The translations under genes were made by a program, and so were the position numbers. A DNA stretch of 64,000 nucleotides from Acinetobacter variabilis. GTDB lineage: Bacteria > Pseudomonadota > Gammaproteobacteria > Pseudomonadales > Moraxellaceae. Shown here one piece after another: positions 46,258 through 55,866 of the stretch. Below the pieces are notes generated by a model that ran no database searches, had not been told where the DNA came from, and worked only from the letters and a program-made list of their open reading frames with translations. The stretch lies in the NCBI RefSeq assembly GCF_000369625.1, contig NZ_KB850113.1, positions 414,016-478,015 of the forward strand, given 5' to 3'. Numbering within the stretch: position 1 is the stretch's first letter; every line of letters begins with the position of its first letter.

Positions 46258-48144
46258 ATGAAATATGCTTTTTTGCTCTCAGCCCTGCTGTGGAGTCCCC
46301 TGAGTTTTGCGTCCGAAATTTCTCCAGATATTCAAGCTTATCTAGAACAAGCCACACAAAAAAAATTGCACCAGACCGCGACCTGGCAGCGTTTGATGTA
46401 TGCCAATACTGAAGGAAAAAGTGAAGTCAGTTATGCTGGCTATTTTCTGGCAAAGCAGGGCAAGACAGATCTGCAGCTTGAATTAAAGCAAAATATACAG
46501 GCATTGTTTGAGCCCGCAGAATCCAATCAGTCTGTACGATGTAAATTCCCGGCACGTAGCCAGTGGTTAATGCAACAGCTGAATATTTCTGAACAGCAAC
46601 TGCCTGAAGCGAGTTGCCCGGATTTTGATCGCTGGATGAATGAAGTCAAGCCTTATCAGGCGACCCTGATTTATGCCACCGATTATATGAGCAATCCCAG
46701 CTCCATGTTTGGTCATACTTTGCTGCGTCTAGACCCGAAAGACCAGCAGCAACTGAATCTGGTGTCTTATGCGGTCAATTATGCTGCTACAGTTGACAGC
46801 AATGATAACTGGTCCTTTGCCTGGAAAGGGCTGACCGGCCAATATCCGGGTGAATATTCCTTGATGCCGTATTACCGCAAAGTCAAGGAATATGGTGACT
46901 TTGAAAGTCGTGATTTATGGGAATATGAACTTAATCTAACGCCTGAAGAAACCGGATTTCTGGTGAAGCATCTCTGGGAAATGCAACAGGTAAGTTTCCC
47001 TTATTATTTCATTAATGATAACTGTGCCTATCGTCTATTAGGGCTTTTTGATCTGGTGCGTCCTGAACTGAACTTGCAGCAGCAATTCGATACCGCCGCA
47101 ATTCCAGTCGAAACCTTAAAAGTAGTGGAACAGCAGGGACTGATCAGGAAGAAGACTTATCGTCCGGCCCTGGAAACTCAATTGCTGGCTCAAGCCCGGC
47201 AACATGGCAAATCCTTGGCAAAAACTGCACATCAGGTAGGGTATGCAGAAACCTCTGAAATGGAAGCCATGTTGCAAAATTATCCGGCTGAAGATCAGGC
47301 CAAGATTCTGGAAATGGCCTACGACCATTTATATCTGGATTTTCTTCGTCAAGAAGTAGATGAATCTTTTGCCCAGCCACGCTTTCGCAAATTATTAGGC
47401 CTAAGAAGTCAGTTGGCGATAGACAAACAGCGTCAGCAGCCAGAGCGTCCAAAAATAGATCCGGTTCAAAGCCATCATGCCCGAAATATCGTTCTTGAAA
47501 CTGGGCAAGTACAGGGTGAGACTTTTGTGCAGCTTGGTCATCGTCAGGCTTATCATGACCTTATGGATCCGCAAGGCGGGCTGCGTACAGGAACCCAATT
47601 ATTATTCCTGGATGGTGCATTGCAGTATCGTGATGACCGCGTGAAGCTGGAGCATCTGGATCTACTTACAGTAAATTCCTATAACCCAATTAATGCGTTT
47701 AAAGCGCCGTTATCTTGGGGTTTTAGTCTGGGCTGGAAACAGGAAGCACTGGATCAGCATGGCCAGTTTAGTACCGAGCAACAGCATGGTGTAGCCAATT
47801 TTCAGGTTCAGGGTGGCTATAGCTGGGCAAATAAAGCACGTGAACATCTCTGCTATGTGCAGCTACAAAATCATGTGCAGGCCGGAAAAGCGCTAGACAA
47901 AGGATGGCGTATCGGTATGGGGCCAACGGTGGGTTGTCAGAATATCTGGACGGATCAGATCAATAGCCTAGTACAGGTGGAATTACCGTATTGGGAAGAC
48001 TCCCATCAGTGGCAGCTGAAATTAAAAAGCCAGTTGCAATATGCATGGAATGCACAAAATGCCATTCGGGCGAGCTGGGAATATCAGCAACAGGACTCGA
48101 AAGACTGGGAAAAATGGAGTCTGGGCTTAGTCCATTATTTTTAA
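46258..48144 (+). CDS. DUF4105 (Lnb N-terminal-like) periplasmic/outer-membrane protein
   Basis: 628 residues with a signal peptide (AFLLSALLWSPLSFA). The DUF4105 domain covers about residues 125-300: ATDYMSNPSSMFGHTLLRLD near 140, YCEL-type EYELNLTPEETGFLVKHLWE, and NDNCAYRLLGLFDLVRP. This last Cys plus the earlier His in FGHT resemble a cysteine-peptidase/amidase-like pair, and the domain is shared with Lnb lacto-N-biosidase N-termini. The C-terminal third (about 400-628) alternates as a beta-barrel would and ends in an aromatic residue (LVHYF), which suggests an outer-membrane location. The enzymatic role is unknown. Shine-Dalgarno is weak. Confidence 0.85.
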   Translation: MKYAFLLSALLWSPLSFASEISPDIQAYLEQATQKKLHQTATWQRLMYANTEGKSEVSYAGYFLAKQGKTDLQLELKQNIQALFEPAESNQSVRCKFPARSQWLMQQLNISEQQLPEASCPDFDRWMNEVKPYQATLIYATDYMSNPSSMFGHTLLRLDPKDQQQLNLVSYAVNYAATVDSNDNWSFAWKGLTGQYPGEYSLMPYYRKVKEYGDFESRDLWEYELNLTPEETGFLVKHLWEMQQVSFPYYFINDNCAYRLLGLFDLVRPELNLQQQFDTAAIPVETLKVVEQQGLIRKKTYRPALETQLLAQARQHGKSLAKTAHQVGYAETSEMEAMLQNYPAEDQAKILEMAYDHLYLDFLRQEVDESFAQPRFRKLLGLRSQLAIDKQRQQPERPKIDPVQSHHARNIVLETGQVQGETFVQLGHRQAYHDLMDPQGGLRTGTQLLFLDGALQYRDDRVKLEHLDLLTVNSYNPINAFKAPLSWGFSLGWKQEALDQHGQFSTEQQHGVANFQVQGGYSWANKAREHLCYVQLQNHVQAGKALDKGWRIGMGPTVGCQNIWTDQINSLVQVELPYWEDSHQWQLKLKSQLQYAWNAQNAIRASWEYQQQDSKDWEKWSLGLVHYF

Positions 48145-48348
48145 TTTGGCTAACATACCCTCGAATATTGAGTAAATGAAGTTTATAGATCAAATGACTT
48201 ATATTTGAATGTTTAAAATAAATTCATGTTCGGAGACTTCTACCGATATTATCAAAGATTGTATTCAGTAATTGGGTTAAAATGCCTGAATATTGTTGTA
48301 TTTTTCACATAATATCACTGAAAATCGCAAAGTATCGGGAAAAGTTAT

Positions 48349-49746
48349 ATGAATAATGAGTGTATGGCTATGCTGGCGGAGCAGTGGAAGCAGATCTGTC
48401 AAAATTATTCATCGGATGATTTGCTACACGCATTTCAGTTTATTCAAGACCACTCGTCGGTACTGGTAGAAGAATTCTATAAAAATATGCTTCTGGAAGA
48501 AGAAGCCTCTCAATATTTTACTGATGAGCTGATTCAGCAGCGTTTACGCGATACTTTACATCAATGGCTTTCAGAAAGTTTCAGTGTGGCGCTGAATAAG
48601 CGTTATGCAGAAGCCGTGCAAAAACAGAATATCGTTGGACATGTGCATGCACGCGTTGGGATTCCATCCTGGCTGATTATGCGCGGTGTACGAGAAATTC
48701 AGCGCAAAATGTTTGAATTGCTGAGTTTAAATCCGCAGCCGAACATGCTTACTACCTGTAGCTATATTGTACAAATCATGGGATTTGCCACAGAAATTAT
48801 GTGTCGTTCCTATGAGGCAAAATCAGTCCAGAATCAGGAAATGAAGCACAGTTACCGGGTATTTTCTGCAATGCAGGATGTCGCGGTACAAAAAGATAAG
48901 CAGCGCAGTTCATTGCTGGATTGGGAAAATGAGCTGATGTTCAAGGTCTTTTCTGGCACTACAGGCATTAGACATCAAATGCTGTCCAAGTCAGAATTTG
49001 GCTTATGGTTTATTCATAAAGCGTCTTATGCCTTTACCGGTTCTGATCAGGTCGATTTAATTATCGAGCGAATTTATCAGATCGATACGCTAAATCAGGC
49101 AGTGCTGAAATGTACTGAAAAAGATCAGATGCTGAATCTGATTCAAAGTATTCGTGATTTAAACCGTGAAATACAGCACCTGGTCGATCAATTATTCCAG
49201 GTTGCAGATTATATCGAATCTGGAAATGACTCGTTAACCCAGTTATTGAATCGCCGTTATTTAAATACCATTATTTCACGTGAAATCAATTTCTCTCGTG
49301 ATAACCAGACACCATTATCCTTGCTAGCGATTGATGCCGATTTCTTCAAAGCCATTAATGATAAATATGGTCATGCAGCTGGCGATCTGGCCTTAAAGTT
49401 TATTGCGGATGCCCTACAGAAATACATTCAGGGTAGTGACTATGCATTCCGTGTCGGTGGTGAGGAATTCCTGCTGCTGCTGGTCGATTCCGATGAAAGA
49501 CGCGCGCTGAACATTGCTGAAAATATCCGTAAATATGTAGAGCATGGCTTGATCAATACGGCTCAAGGACAGCAATTCAGACTCACAGTCAGTATTGGCT
49601 GTGCGTTATTTGATGGTCATCCGGATTACCAAAGATTTCTGGATGCCGCAGATGCTGCATTGTATATGGCTAAAAATACGGGGCGTAACCGGGTCTATCT
49701 GGCGCAACCTTCTCAAATTCAGGGCGCACAAAAAGCGTCTGTCTAA
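48349..49746 (+). CDS. Globin-coupled diguanylate cyclase (DosC-like)
   Basis: 465 residues with three parts. There is a sensor globin (about 1-160) with a haem-ligand region IVGHVHARVGIPSWLIMRG in which His 100 aligns with the proximal His of E. coli DosC. A helical middle domain follows (about 170-300), then GGDEF (about 300-460) with LAIDADFFKAINDKYGHAAG and RVGGEEFLLLLVD (GGEEF at 370-374). At the inhibitory position five residues upstream, RxxD reads QGSD, so product inhibition is probably lost. It should make cyclic di-GMP in response to oxygen. GGGAAAAG precedes the ATG. The 3' end overlaps the convergent DUF4385 gene by 4 bp. Confidence 0.88.
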   Translation: MNNECMAMLAEQWKQICQNYSSDDLLHAFQFIQDHSSVLVEEFYKNMLLEEEASQYFTDELIQQRLRDTLHQWLSESFSVALNKRYAEAVQKQNIVGHVHARVGIPSWLIMRGVREIQRKMFELLSLNPQPNMLTTCSYIVQIMGFATEIMCRSYEAKSVQNQEMKHSYRVFSAMQDVAVQKDKQRSSLLDWENELMFKVFSGTTGIRHQMLSKSEFGLWFIHKASYAFTGSDQVDLIIERIYQIDTLNQAVLKCTEKDQMLNLIQSIRDLNREIQHLVDQLFQVADYIESGNDSLTQLLNRRYLNTIISREINFSRDNQTPLSLLAIDADFFKAINDKYGHAAGDLALKFIADALQKYIQGSDYAFRVGGEEFLLLLVDSDERRALNIAENIRKYVEHGLINTAQGQQFRLTVSIGCALFDGHPDYQRFLDAADAALYMAKNTGRNRVYLAQPSQIQGAQKASV

Positions 49747-50297
49747 TTTAAAATTTGCTGCTGAATCGCAGCCTGAAATTGCTGTTTTTGCCGCACATAT
49801 TCGGGATGGATTTTGGCTTCATCCCATTTTTGTTTAAATATTTTGGCTGCAGCAGCTTTAACCGGATCTTCAGAACTGCGCGGCAATTCCTCACGCCCAT
49901 GTGCACCACTTAAGCCCTTTTTATCATCTGGAACCGGGCCATCGTATTTTTTGCCGCCTTTATGATTGGCATAACGCCGGGCGCGGGTATAACCCATTTG
50001 TAAAAACTTGCGTGCCATATCAGCCCCGACGAAATCTTCCTGTTTTAAATATTCCAGAAATAGAGCATAAATTTTTTTACTACTGACTTGGGCTTTTTCA
50101 GCATCTGCAAAACGCCAGTGGGGCAGGATTTCCGACTTATAAGGTTCTACTAAAAGCACGCCTTGCTCACCGCGTCCAATCCGGTATAAGTCCGGACGTT
50201 TACGGAAATCAATTTTCTTAAAATCCAGACTATAGTCAAAACTATTTGAATGAACACGTGAAGGGCGTTTAGGCGGATCAAGCTGCTTTTTACTCAT
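49743..50297 (-). CDS. DUF4385 family protein
   Basis: 184 residues, soluble and very basic/aromatic. FDYSLDFKKIDFRKRPDLYR and the GRGEQGVLLVEPYKSEILPH block are the family signature. It continues with ADMARKFLQMGYTRARRYANHKGGKKY and a Lys-rich acidic/basic tail. This family is widespread in bacteria and uncharacterised; the basic surface hints at nucleic-acid binding, which is inference. It is convergent with the globin-coupled cyclase, with a 4-bp overlap. The 267 bp upstream (50298-50564) are AT-rich without a gene. Confidence 0.82.
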   Translation of the reverse strand: MSKKQLDPPKRPSRVHSNSFDYSLDFKKIDFRKRPDLYRIGRGEQGVLLVEPYKSEILPHWRFADAEKAQVSSKKIYALFLEYLKQEDFVGADMARKFLQMGYTRARRYANHKGGKKYDGPVPDDKKGLSGAHGREELPRSSEDPVKAAAAKIFKQKWDEAKIHPEYVRQKQQFQAAIQQQILN

Positions 50298-50564
50298 GGC
50301 TGTTTCCAGAATTTATATACTTGGATCATGCAGACTTCTAAACAAAAGGTCTGTATTTAAACATGGCAGGAAATGTAGTCAGGAAATTAATTATGCAGCA
50401 TCAATCTGTTTATTTTTTAAAGGAAGGAAACTAAGTTAATAAGATAAATTTTTGAAAAGAATGTAGGAATTAAATTTTAAGAAATTGAGTGAATACGTAG
50501 AAAAGTTAAGGAATTGATCGCAAAATTCCTTAACTGATGAAGATATTAAACTCGTACTTATGTT

Positions 50565-50924
50565 TTAACTTTCTACCACGACATAATATTTTTTAACGGC
50601 TTTAACCACTTCAAAAGTGCCAACAAAACCGGGTGGAATAATGCCAGCTTCACCTGCCTTGATTTGAGCAAAGGATTGTCCTTGAGCATCATGTAAACGG
50701 ACAATCCCTTCAATTACCTGAAAGAATTCCTGTTTATTTTCAGCGAATACAATCTTCCAGGCACCCACTTCACATTGCCAGATCCCGCAATCCATATTGG
50801 GATGTTGATAGGCACTCTGGGTCAAGCGTTTAGGATTGCCTTTAACCAGCCGGTCTGGACGTGGATAATCGATACTTTCTTCAGCCTGACCTAAACCTCG
50901 ACCCGCAATCCAAATAGATGACAT
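50565..50924 (-). CDS. Cupin-domain protein (cupin_3/DUF861 type)
   Basis: 119 residues from this start, single cupin domain. GIWQCEVGAWKIVFAENKQEFFQVIEG is the first part (no more than the metal-strand pattern can be read), and AGEAGIIPPGFVGTFEVVKAV the second. This is the sugar-phosphate-linked EutQ-like cupin_3 subgroup, with Glu in place of the usual HxH. The start is decided by context: an ATG at 50975 lies inside the folE terminator, while GAGG lies 8 bp before the ATG at 50924. Function is unknown. Confidence 0.75.
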   Translation of the reverse strand: MSSIWIAGRGLGQAEESIDYPRPDRLVKGNPKRLTQSAYQHPNMDCGIWQCEVGAWKIVFAENKQEFFQVIEGIVRLHDAQGQSFAQIKAGEAGIIPPGFVGTFEVVKAVKKYYVVVES

Positions 50925-50942
50925 TTTCATAACCTCATCGTG

Positions 50943-50973
50943 TAAAAAAGCCCCAATATCAATTGAGGCTTTC
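50943..50973 (-). terminator. Intrinsic terminator after folE
   Basis: On the minus strand AAAGCCTCAAT, loop TGAT and ATTGGGGCTTT followed by a T-run (one mismatch). It starts 16 bp past the folE stop and excludes the longer cupin start. Confidence 0.88.
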
Positions 50974-50988
50974 ATTTATGAATCTATA

Positions 50989-51543
50989 TTAATAACTTTC
51001 TGGTACAGCGCCTAAAAACTCACGGCGGACTTCTTTATCGGTTTTAAAGTCACCGATAAATGACACCGTACGCGTTGTTGATTCCTGTTTGCCAACACCA
51101 CGCATCATCATACACATATGTGCTGAATCAATCATCACGGCCACACCACGTGCATTGGTGACTTCAGCAACCGCTTCTGCGATTTGCTGGGTCAGATTTT
51201 CCTGAATCTGCAAACGACGGGCAAACATTTCAGTAATACGTGCAAATTTAGACAGGCCCAATACTTTGCCTTCAGGTAAATAGGCAATATGTACACGGCC
51301 ATAAAATGGCAATAAATGGTGTTCGCAGAGTGAATAAAATTCGATATTTTTCACTAAAACCATTTCACGGTTATCTGATGGAAAAACCGCACTATTGGTC
51401 ACTTCTTCCAGAGTCTGGCTATACCCTGAGGTTAAATACGAAAACGCTTTCGCAGCACGCACGGGCGTATCTTTGAGACCAGGGCGATTGAGATCTTCAC
51501 CAACGGCAGTAAGAATGTTTGCGTAAGATTGCTGCATAGTCAT
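50989..51543 (-). CDS. folE: GTP cyclohydrolase I
   Basis: First enzyme of folate (and queuosine/pterin) synthesis, converting GTP to dihydroneopterin triphosphate. 184 residues. Zinc ligands are present: the Cys and His of [20 protein letters not shown] (about residue 75), and a second Cys in [19 protein letters not shown] (about 145), which is also the catalytic region. It is the zinc-containing FolE1 class. Single gene with its own terminator. Confidence 0.97.
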   Translation of the reverse strand: MTMQQSYANILTAVGEDLNRPGLKDTPVRAAKAFSYLTSGYSQTLEEVTNSAVFPSDNREMVLVKNIEFYSLCEHHLLPFYGRVHIAYLPEGKVLGLSKFARITEMFARRLQIQENLTQQIAEAVAEVTNARGVAVMIDSAHMCMMMRGVGKQESTTRTVSFIGDFKTDKEVRREFLGAVPESY

Positions 51544-51630
51544 ATGACGTATTCACTTAAACTGAGAATGAACAAGGACGGCATTGTAGCAGAAATCTTT
51601 TACAATGCCTTGTTTTGGGGGTAAATCCGC

Positions 51631-52314
51631 TTACTGTTTAAACTTTGGATTTTTTTCTGCACGTTTTAGCAAAACTAAAACTGCACCAGTGCCACCCTGT
51701 TTTTCAGGAGCACTGACAAAGGCCAGAACATCACGGTGCTGACGTAACCAGCCGTTGACATAAGTTTTTAAGATCGCTTCAGGCCCTTTGCCATGTACAA
51801 TCTTGATCACGTTCTGGTTTTCATCTTTGGCGATCTGGATAATCTGAAGCACAGCCTGACGTGCTTCTTCGACCGTACAACCATGCAGGTCGACAGCTTC
51901 GAACCAACGCAGATTTCCCGCTTTCAGATCTTCAAAAACCTTATGCTGCAAGGTCGCAATGCAGTAGCTTAAGCTCGCCTGACTGCCAACCGGATTGAGC
52001 ATGGCCTGAGTATCAGACAGCACGGTTTCATCGGTATGCATGGGACCTTCGGCAGCCGCACGCTTGGCCAGAGTTTGTGCATCGACTTTTTTCTTGGGAG
52101 ATTTTTCAATTTTCGCAATATTGCCGGCATCAATTTTTTGTACGCCTTGCATCTGTTTGCGAAATAGATCGAGGTCTTCCGCCTGTTCCTGCTCCGCTGT
52201 TTTCACGACAGGGGCAACAGGTTCAGCCTTAGGCTGAGGATGACTAATTTGCTTTTTAAGATCTTTCAGTAAATTGTACTGATCTTTAGAAAGCGAAGAA
52301 TCGTGTTTGCTCAT
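51631..52314 (-). CDS. Smr-domain protein
   Basis: 227 residues. The N-terminal part (about 1-130) is Lys/Gln-rich and probably disordered or helical (SPKKKVDAQTLAKRAAAEGP). The C-terminal Smr domain (about 140-220) is like that of MutS2 and E. coli YdaL/SmrA: VDLHGCTVEEARQAVLQ supplies the DLHG motif and IKIVHGKGPEAILKTYV the HGKG motif of the nuclease site. GGTGAVLVLLK ends the fold. Small Smr proteins cleave nucleic acids, some at stalled ribosomes; the role here is not assignable. Single gene. Confidence 0.88.
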   Translation of the reverse strand: MSKHDSSLSKDQYNLLKDLKKQISHPQPKAEPVAPVVKTAEQEQAEDLDLFRKQMQGVQKIDAGNIAKIEKSPKKKVDAQTLAKRAAAEGPMHTDETVLSDTQAMLNPVGSQASLSYCIATLQHKVFEDLKAGNLRWFEAVDLHGCTVEEARQAVLQIIQIAKDENQNVIKIVHGKGPEAILKTYVNGWLRQHRDVLAFVSAPEKQGGTGAVLVLLKRAEKNPKFKQ

Positions 52315-52564
52315 AATCTGGAAACGGGGGAGATACTGAATTTGGTAAATTATAGTCTTAAATGACTGAAAGGAGAAATGAATTGCACTAAATACAACAT
52401 ATCCTAAACCTAGCTTTAATTTCTCAATAGTTTTCTAATATTGAATAGCTTGATGAACTTTAAATAGAAAATAATTTATGAATATTCTCCTTTTATTATT
52501 TTAACAGTTGCCTCGATGGAACATCTCTCTTTAAATATAAATCAATCAAACCTGGAAATAAAAA

Positions 52565-52999
52565 ATGAGTTATTCAGGCAGTTGTTTGTGTGGCAATGTC
52601 CAGTTCAAAATAAATACGAATATTCAGACCATGTATCATTGTCACTGCAGTTTATGTCGTAAACAGAGTGGTACGGCCGCGAATGCAGCAACTTTAGTTC
52701 ATCAGCAATATTTTGAATGGACCTCAGGACACGCTTCCATTTCCTGTTATCAAAAAGAGACCGGATTTCGTTCTCATTTTTGTCAACACTGTGGCTCGCC
52801 TGTACCGAATCAGGTAGGTACTATTGCATTGATCTGGATTCCTTTAGGGCTTCTGGATCAAGTACCCAAAATTCAGCACAGACTGAATTTTTGTCTGAAC
52901 TCTAAAGTAGATTGGGCAAATGAAATCAAGGCGGATGAGTACTATTCTGAACTGCCAGAATTTGAAAAATTAATCTCTTATTTTGATCATTTAACTTAG
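52565..52999 (+). CDS. GFA (CENP-V/Gfa) domain zinc protein
   Basis: 144 residues, whole-length GFA fold. GSCLCGNVQF near the N-terminus gives two Cys (CxC). YHCHCSLCRKQSG gives more Cys ligands, and FRSHFCQHCGSPVPNQ the CxxC of the second zinc site. The family is named from glutathione-dependent formaldehyde-activating enzyme, but most members act on other substrates or bind glutathione. No formaldehyde genes lie nearby. Single gene. Confidence 0.88.
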   Translation: MSYSGSCLCGNVQFKINTNIQTMYHCHCSLCRKQSGTAANAATLVHQQYFEWTSGHASISCYQKETGFRSHFCQHCGSPVPNQVGTIALIWIPLGLLDQVPKIQHRLNFCLNSKVDWANEIKADEYYSELPEFEKLISYFDHLT

Positions 53000-53026
53000 T
53001 ATTAAATGAATTAAATTAGTTAATAG

Positions 53027-53062
53027 AAAAAAAAGCCCCATGCTGAGCCGGGGCTTTTTTTA
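53027..53062. terminator. Bidirectional intrinsic terminator
   Basis: AAAAAGCCCC, loop ATGCTGAGCC and GGGGCTTTTT, with A-run and T-run, between the convergent GFA and trpC genes. Confidence 0.88.
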
Positions 53063-53073
53063 TACTTAATATT

Positions 53074-53880
53074 TTAAACTGATTCAGGCTCACCGAATAA
53101 ATCACGGAAAGCATGATCCGGGCGTGGCTGTTTCATGAAACTTTCACCGACCAGGAAAGCATGAATATCATGTTCTTGCATCATCGCAACATCAGCAGGG
53201 ATCGCAATACCGCTTTCAGTGACCAGCAGGCGTGAAGGATCCAGTAGTTTTTTCAGACGTAATGATGTATTCAGGTCGACATCAAAAGTTTTTAAATTAC
53301 GGTTATTCACACCCAGCAGACAACGATCAGAAAGTTTTAAAGCACGCCCTAATTCTTCTTCATCATGCACTTCAACCAGTACATCCAGATTATGCTCAAA
53401 CGCAGTTTTAGACATTTCCTCTAACTGCTGATCAGAAAGACAGGCCACGATCAGCAAAATACAGTCTGCATGCAGGGCACGCGCTTCAATCACGCCATAA
53501 GGATCGATCAGGAAATCTTTACGCAGCGCAGGCAAATCACAGTGTGAACGGGCAATCTGAATATATTCATCAGCACCCTGGAAAAAATCCACGTCAGTTA
53601 GTACAGATAAACAGGCAGCGCCGGCATCCTGATATTGCGCCGCAATTTCTGCAGGATTGAAGTTTTCACGAATCACGCCTTTGGACGGAGAAGCCTTTTT
53701 AATTTCAGCGATTACACCTGGGCGTTTAGACATTAAAGATTGGGCAAAGCCACGGACTGGTGTCGCACCTTGTGCCAGTTCTTCGATATCCTTATAGCTT
53801 TTCTGCTTAAGACGGAGAGCGAACTCTTCTTTCTTACGATCAACAATTTTACCCAAAATTGTATTTGCAATATCAACCAT
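53074..53880 (-). CDS. trpC: Indole-3-glycerol phosphate synthase
   Basis: Closes the indole ring of tryptophan from CdRP. 268 residues, monofunctional (no TrpF fusion). RPGVIAEIKKASPSKGVIRE near residue 48 is the signature with the catalytic Lys. LRKDFLIDPYGVIEARALHAD carries the next Lys, GVNNRNLKTFDVDL the substrate loop, and VTESGIAIPADV the phosphate-binding end. It is the last gene of trpGDC, 20 bp behind trpD, and ends before a bidirectional terminator. Confidence 0.97.
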   Translation of the reverse strand: MVDIANTILGKIVDRKKEEFALRLKQKSYKDIEELAQGATPVRGFAQSLMSKRPGVIAEIKKASPSKGVIRENFNPAEIAAQYQDAGAACLSVLTDVDFFQGADEYIQIARSHCDLPALRKDFLIDPYGVIEARALHADCILLIVACLSDQQLEEMSKTAFEHNLDVLVEVHDEEELGRALKLSDRCLLGVNNRNLKTFDVDLNTSLRLKKLLDPSRLLVTESGIAIPADVAMMQEHDIHAFLVGESFMKQPRPDHAFRDLFGEPESV

Positions 53881-53900
53881 GATTCAAATTCCTGACCGTA

Positions 53901-54965
53901 TTAAGCTTCATATTGTTTGATGGTTTTGGTGAATTCAGACAGCACGCTCATTTTTTCCAGTGCCTGGCCACCATAAATAATATCGTGTGCCAGTGCCACA
54001 CCTTGTTTATAGCTTGAAGTCAGGCCTGATACATAAATACCTGCGCCGGCATTTAGAGCAATCATATTGGCAGCCTTATGACCGGTCTCAGATTTCTTTT
54101 TGCCTAAGGCATCTTTAATCAGAGCCAGACTTTCTACTGAGCTTTCAATAATTAAACCGGTTAAGGTTTGCGATTCAATGTCGACCTGTTCAGGGATAAT
54201 TTCCCATTCAGTGATTTCACCGTTTTTCAGCTCAGCCACATGGGTAGAAGAAGCCAGACTGATTTCATCTAAACCATCACGTGAATGAACGACCATGACA
54301 TGTTCAGCACCGAGCTGTTTCATGACTTCAGCGATTGGACGGCACAGTTCATTGGAAAATACCCCGATGACCAAACGTTTTACACCGGCCGGATTCGTAA
54401 GCGGGCCGAGCAGGTTGAAAATACTATGAATACCCAGTTCTTTACGTGGACCAATCGCATATTTCATGGCTTTGTGATGGTTAGGCGCGAACAGGAAGCC
54501 AACACCGATATCACGGATACAGCGTTCGGTTTGCTGCATATTCAAATCAAGATTAATGCCTGCCTGTTCCAGCAGGTCAGAAGAGCCTGATTTGGTGGAA
54601 ACACCGCGGTTACCATGTTTGGCAATGGTTGCACCAGCTGCTGCAATTACAAAAGCTGAAGCGGTAGACACGTTAAACAGGTTTTGTCCATCACCGCCTG
54701 TACCGACGATATCCACCAGATGAGGGACATCACTGACATCGATTTTGGTTGCGAGTTCACGCATGACACGTGCTGCAGCGGTAATCTCGTCAATACTTTC
54801 ACCTTTCAGGCGTAGACCCATGAGCAGAGCACCGATCTGGGCATCGGTTGCTTCGCCAGACATGATGGTACGCATCACGTCTTCCATTTGTTCCTGAGTC
54901 AGGTGAATGTTTTTAGTAATATTACTTAAAGCTTGTTGAATATTCATGACTTGCGTTTCGCTCAT
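53901..54965 (-). CDS. trpD: Anthranilate phosphoribosyltransferase
   Basis: Adds phosphoribosyl to anthranilate. 354 residues as written. The start overlaps the trpG stop by one base; a Met six codons in is an alternative. [19 protein letters not shown] (about residue 85) is the PRPP-binding signature, [19 protein letters not shown] follows, and [14 protein letters not shown] is the metal-binding block. Middle gene of trpGDC; the other trp genes are not in the window. Confidence 0.97.
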   Translation of the reverse strand: MSETQVMNIQQALSNITKNIHLTQEQMEDVMRTIMSGEATDAQIGALLMGLRLKGESIDEITAAARVMRELATKIDVSDVPHLVDIVGTGGDGQNLFNVSTASAFVIAAAGATIAKHGNRGVSTKSGSSDLLEQAGINLDLNMQQTERCIRDIGVGFLFAPNHHKAMKYAIGPRKELGIHSIFNLLGPLTNPAGVKRLVIGVFSNELCRPIAEVMKQLGAEHVMVVHSRDGLDEISLASSTHVAELKNGEITEWEIIPEQVDIESQTLTGLIIESSVESLALIKDALGKKKSETGHKAANMIALNAGAGIYVSGLTSSYKQGVALAHDIIYGGQALEKMSVLSEFTKTIKQYEA

Positions 54966-55549
54966 TATGCGTAAATTTCAAGAAAGTTTTTAAATATCTG
55001 ATGACCATGCTGGCTCAGGATTGATTCCGGATGGAACTGCACACCTTCAATCGGTAGTGTCTTATGTTTAATCCCCATGATTTCTTCCATAGAGCCATCT
55101 TCTTCATTGGTCCAGCAGGTCACTTCCAGACATTCTGGTAAAGTGGCCTGATCAATTACCAGCGAGTGGTAACGCGTTGCAGAGAAAGGATTCGGCAGGT
55201 TGCTGAAAATACCTTTATCGCTGTGATACATGTCAGATAAGCGACCATGCATGACGCGTTTGGCACGAATAATATCGCCGCCAAAAGCCTGACCAATACT
55301 TTGATGCCCCAGACAAACACCGAGTAGGGGAATTTTGCCACCAAAATGCTGAATGGCAGGAATCGAAATTCCAGCTTCACTTGGCGAACATGGACCAGGA
55401 CCAATCACCAGATACTTGGGTTGCCATCGCTCAATATCCTCCAATGTCACGGCATCATTGCGGACTACTTTTACTTCTTGATTCAGTTCGCCAAAATACT
55501 GGACGATGTTATAAGTAAAGGAGTCATAGTTGTCGATCATTAGAAGCAT
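54965..55549 (-). CDS. trpG: Anthranilate synthase component II (glutamine amidotransferase)
   Basis: Supplies ammonia from glutamine for anthranilate. 194 residues, class I amidotransferase alone without fused Trp[11 protein letters not shown] is the N-terminal signature, [16 protein letters not shown] holds the nucleophile Cys (about residue 79), and [11 protein letters not shown] the His-Glu pair near 170. In related species this subunit also serves PabB. It is the first gene of trpGDC; component I is not adjacent. Confidence 0.96.
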   Translation of the reverse strand: MLLMIDNYDSFTYNIVQYFGELNQEVKVVRNDAVTLEDIERWQPKYLVIGPGPCSPSEAGISIPAIQHFGGKIPLLGVCLGHQSIGQAFGGDIIRAKRVMHGRLSDMYHSDKGIFSNLPNPFSATRYHSLVIDQATLPECLEVTCWTNEEDGSMEEIMGIKHKTLPIEGVQFHPESILSQHGHQIFKNFLEIYA

Positions 55550-55866
55550 GAGCTTAACCTATTGAAATTATTGCACTTAACTGTGCTAAAGTGATCCAGA
55601 TTGAGCTTTATCGGGACTTGTTGCAAGTCTAGGGAATACACGACTAAATCGTTGATTTCATTGTGTGAAAATAAAGCACGCCTCATCATAGCAAAAAATA
55701 GCCACATCGGGCGCAATAATTTTTCAATTTTCAGGCTAGTGATTAGCTCACAGCCTTTTAGGCATTTTAAATGTGCGTATAAGTAATTAACTGACAAAAA
55801 GTAAGTTTAAATAAATATTGCAGTTATTATTTTTTAAATTAAAAATAAATAAGTTTTAAATGATTA
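55550..55866. other. Intergenic region upstream of trpG
   Basis: 317 bp of AT-rich DNA between trpG and the left end of an insertion sequence. It must hold the trpGDC promoter. I see no leader peptide rich in Trp codons, no strong hairpin pair and no gene with a good start signal, so trp attenuation is not supported here. Confidence 0.5.

Noticed and set aside
50925..50975. Longer start for the cupin protein at 50975
   Set aside because: These codons are the folE terminator hairpin, and a Shine-Dalgarno is correctly placed only for the ATG at 50924.
55550..55866. trp leader/attenuator upstream of trpG
   Set aside because: No short frame with adjacent Trp codons and no alternative hairpins were visible.
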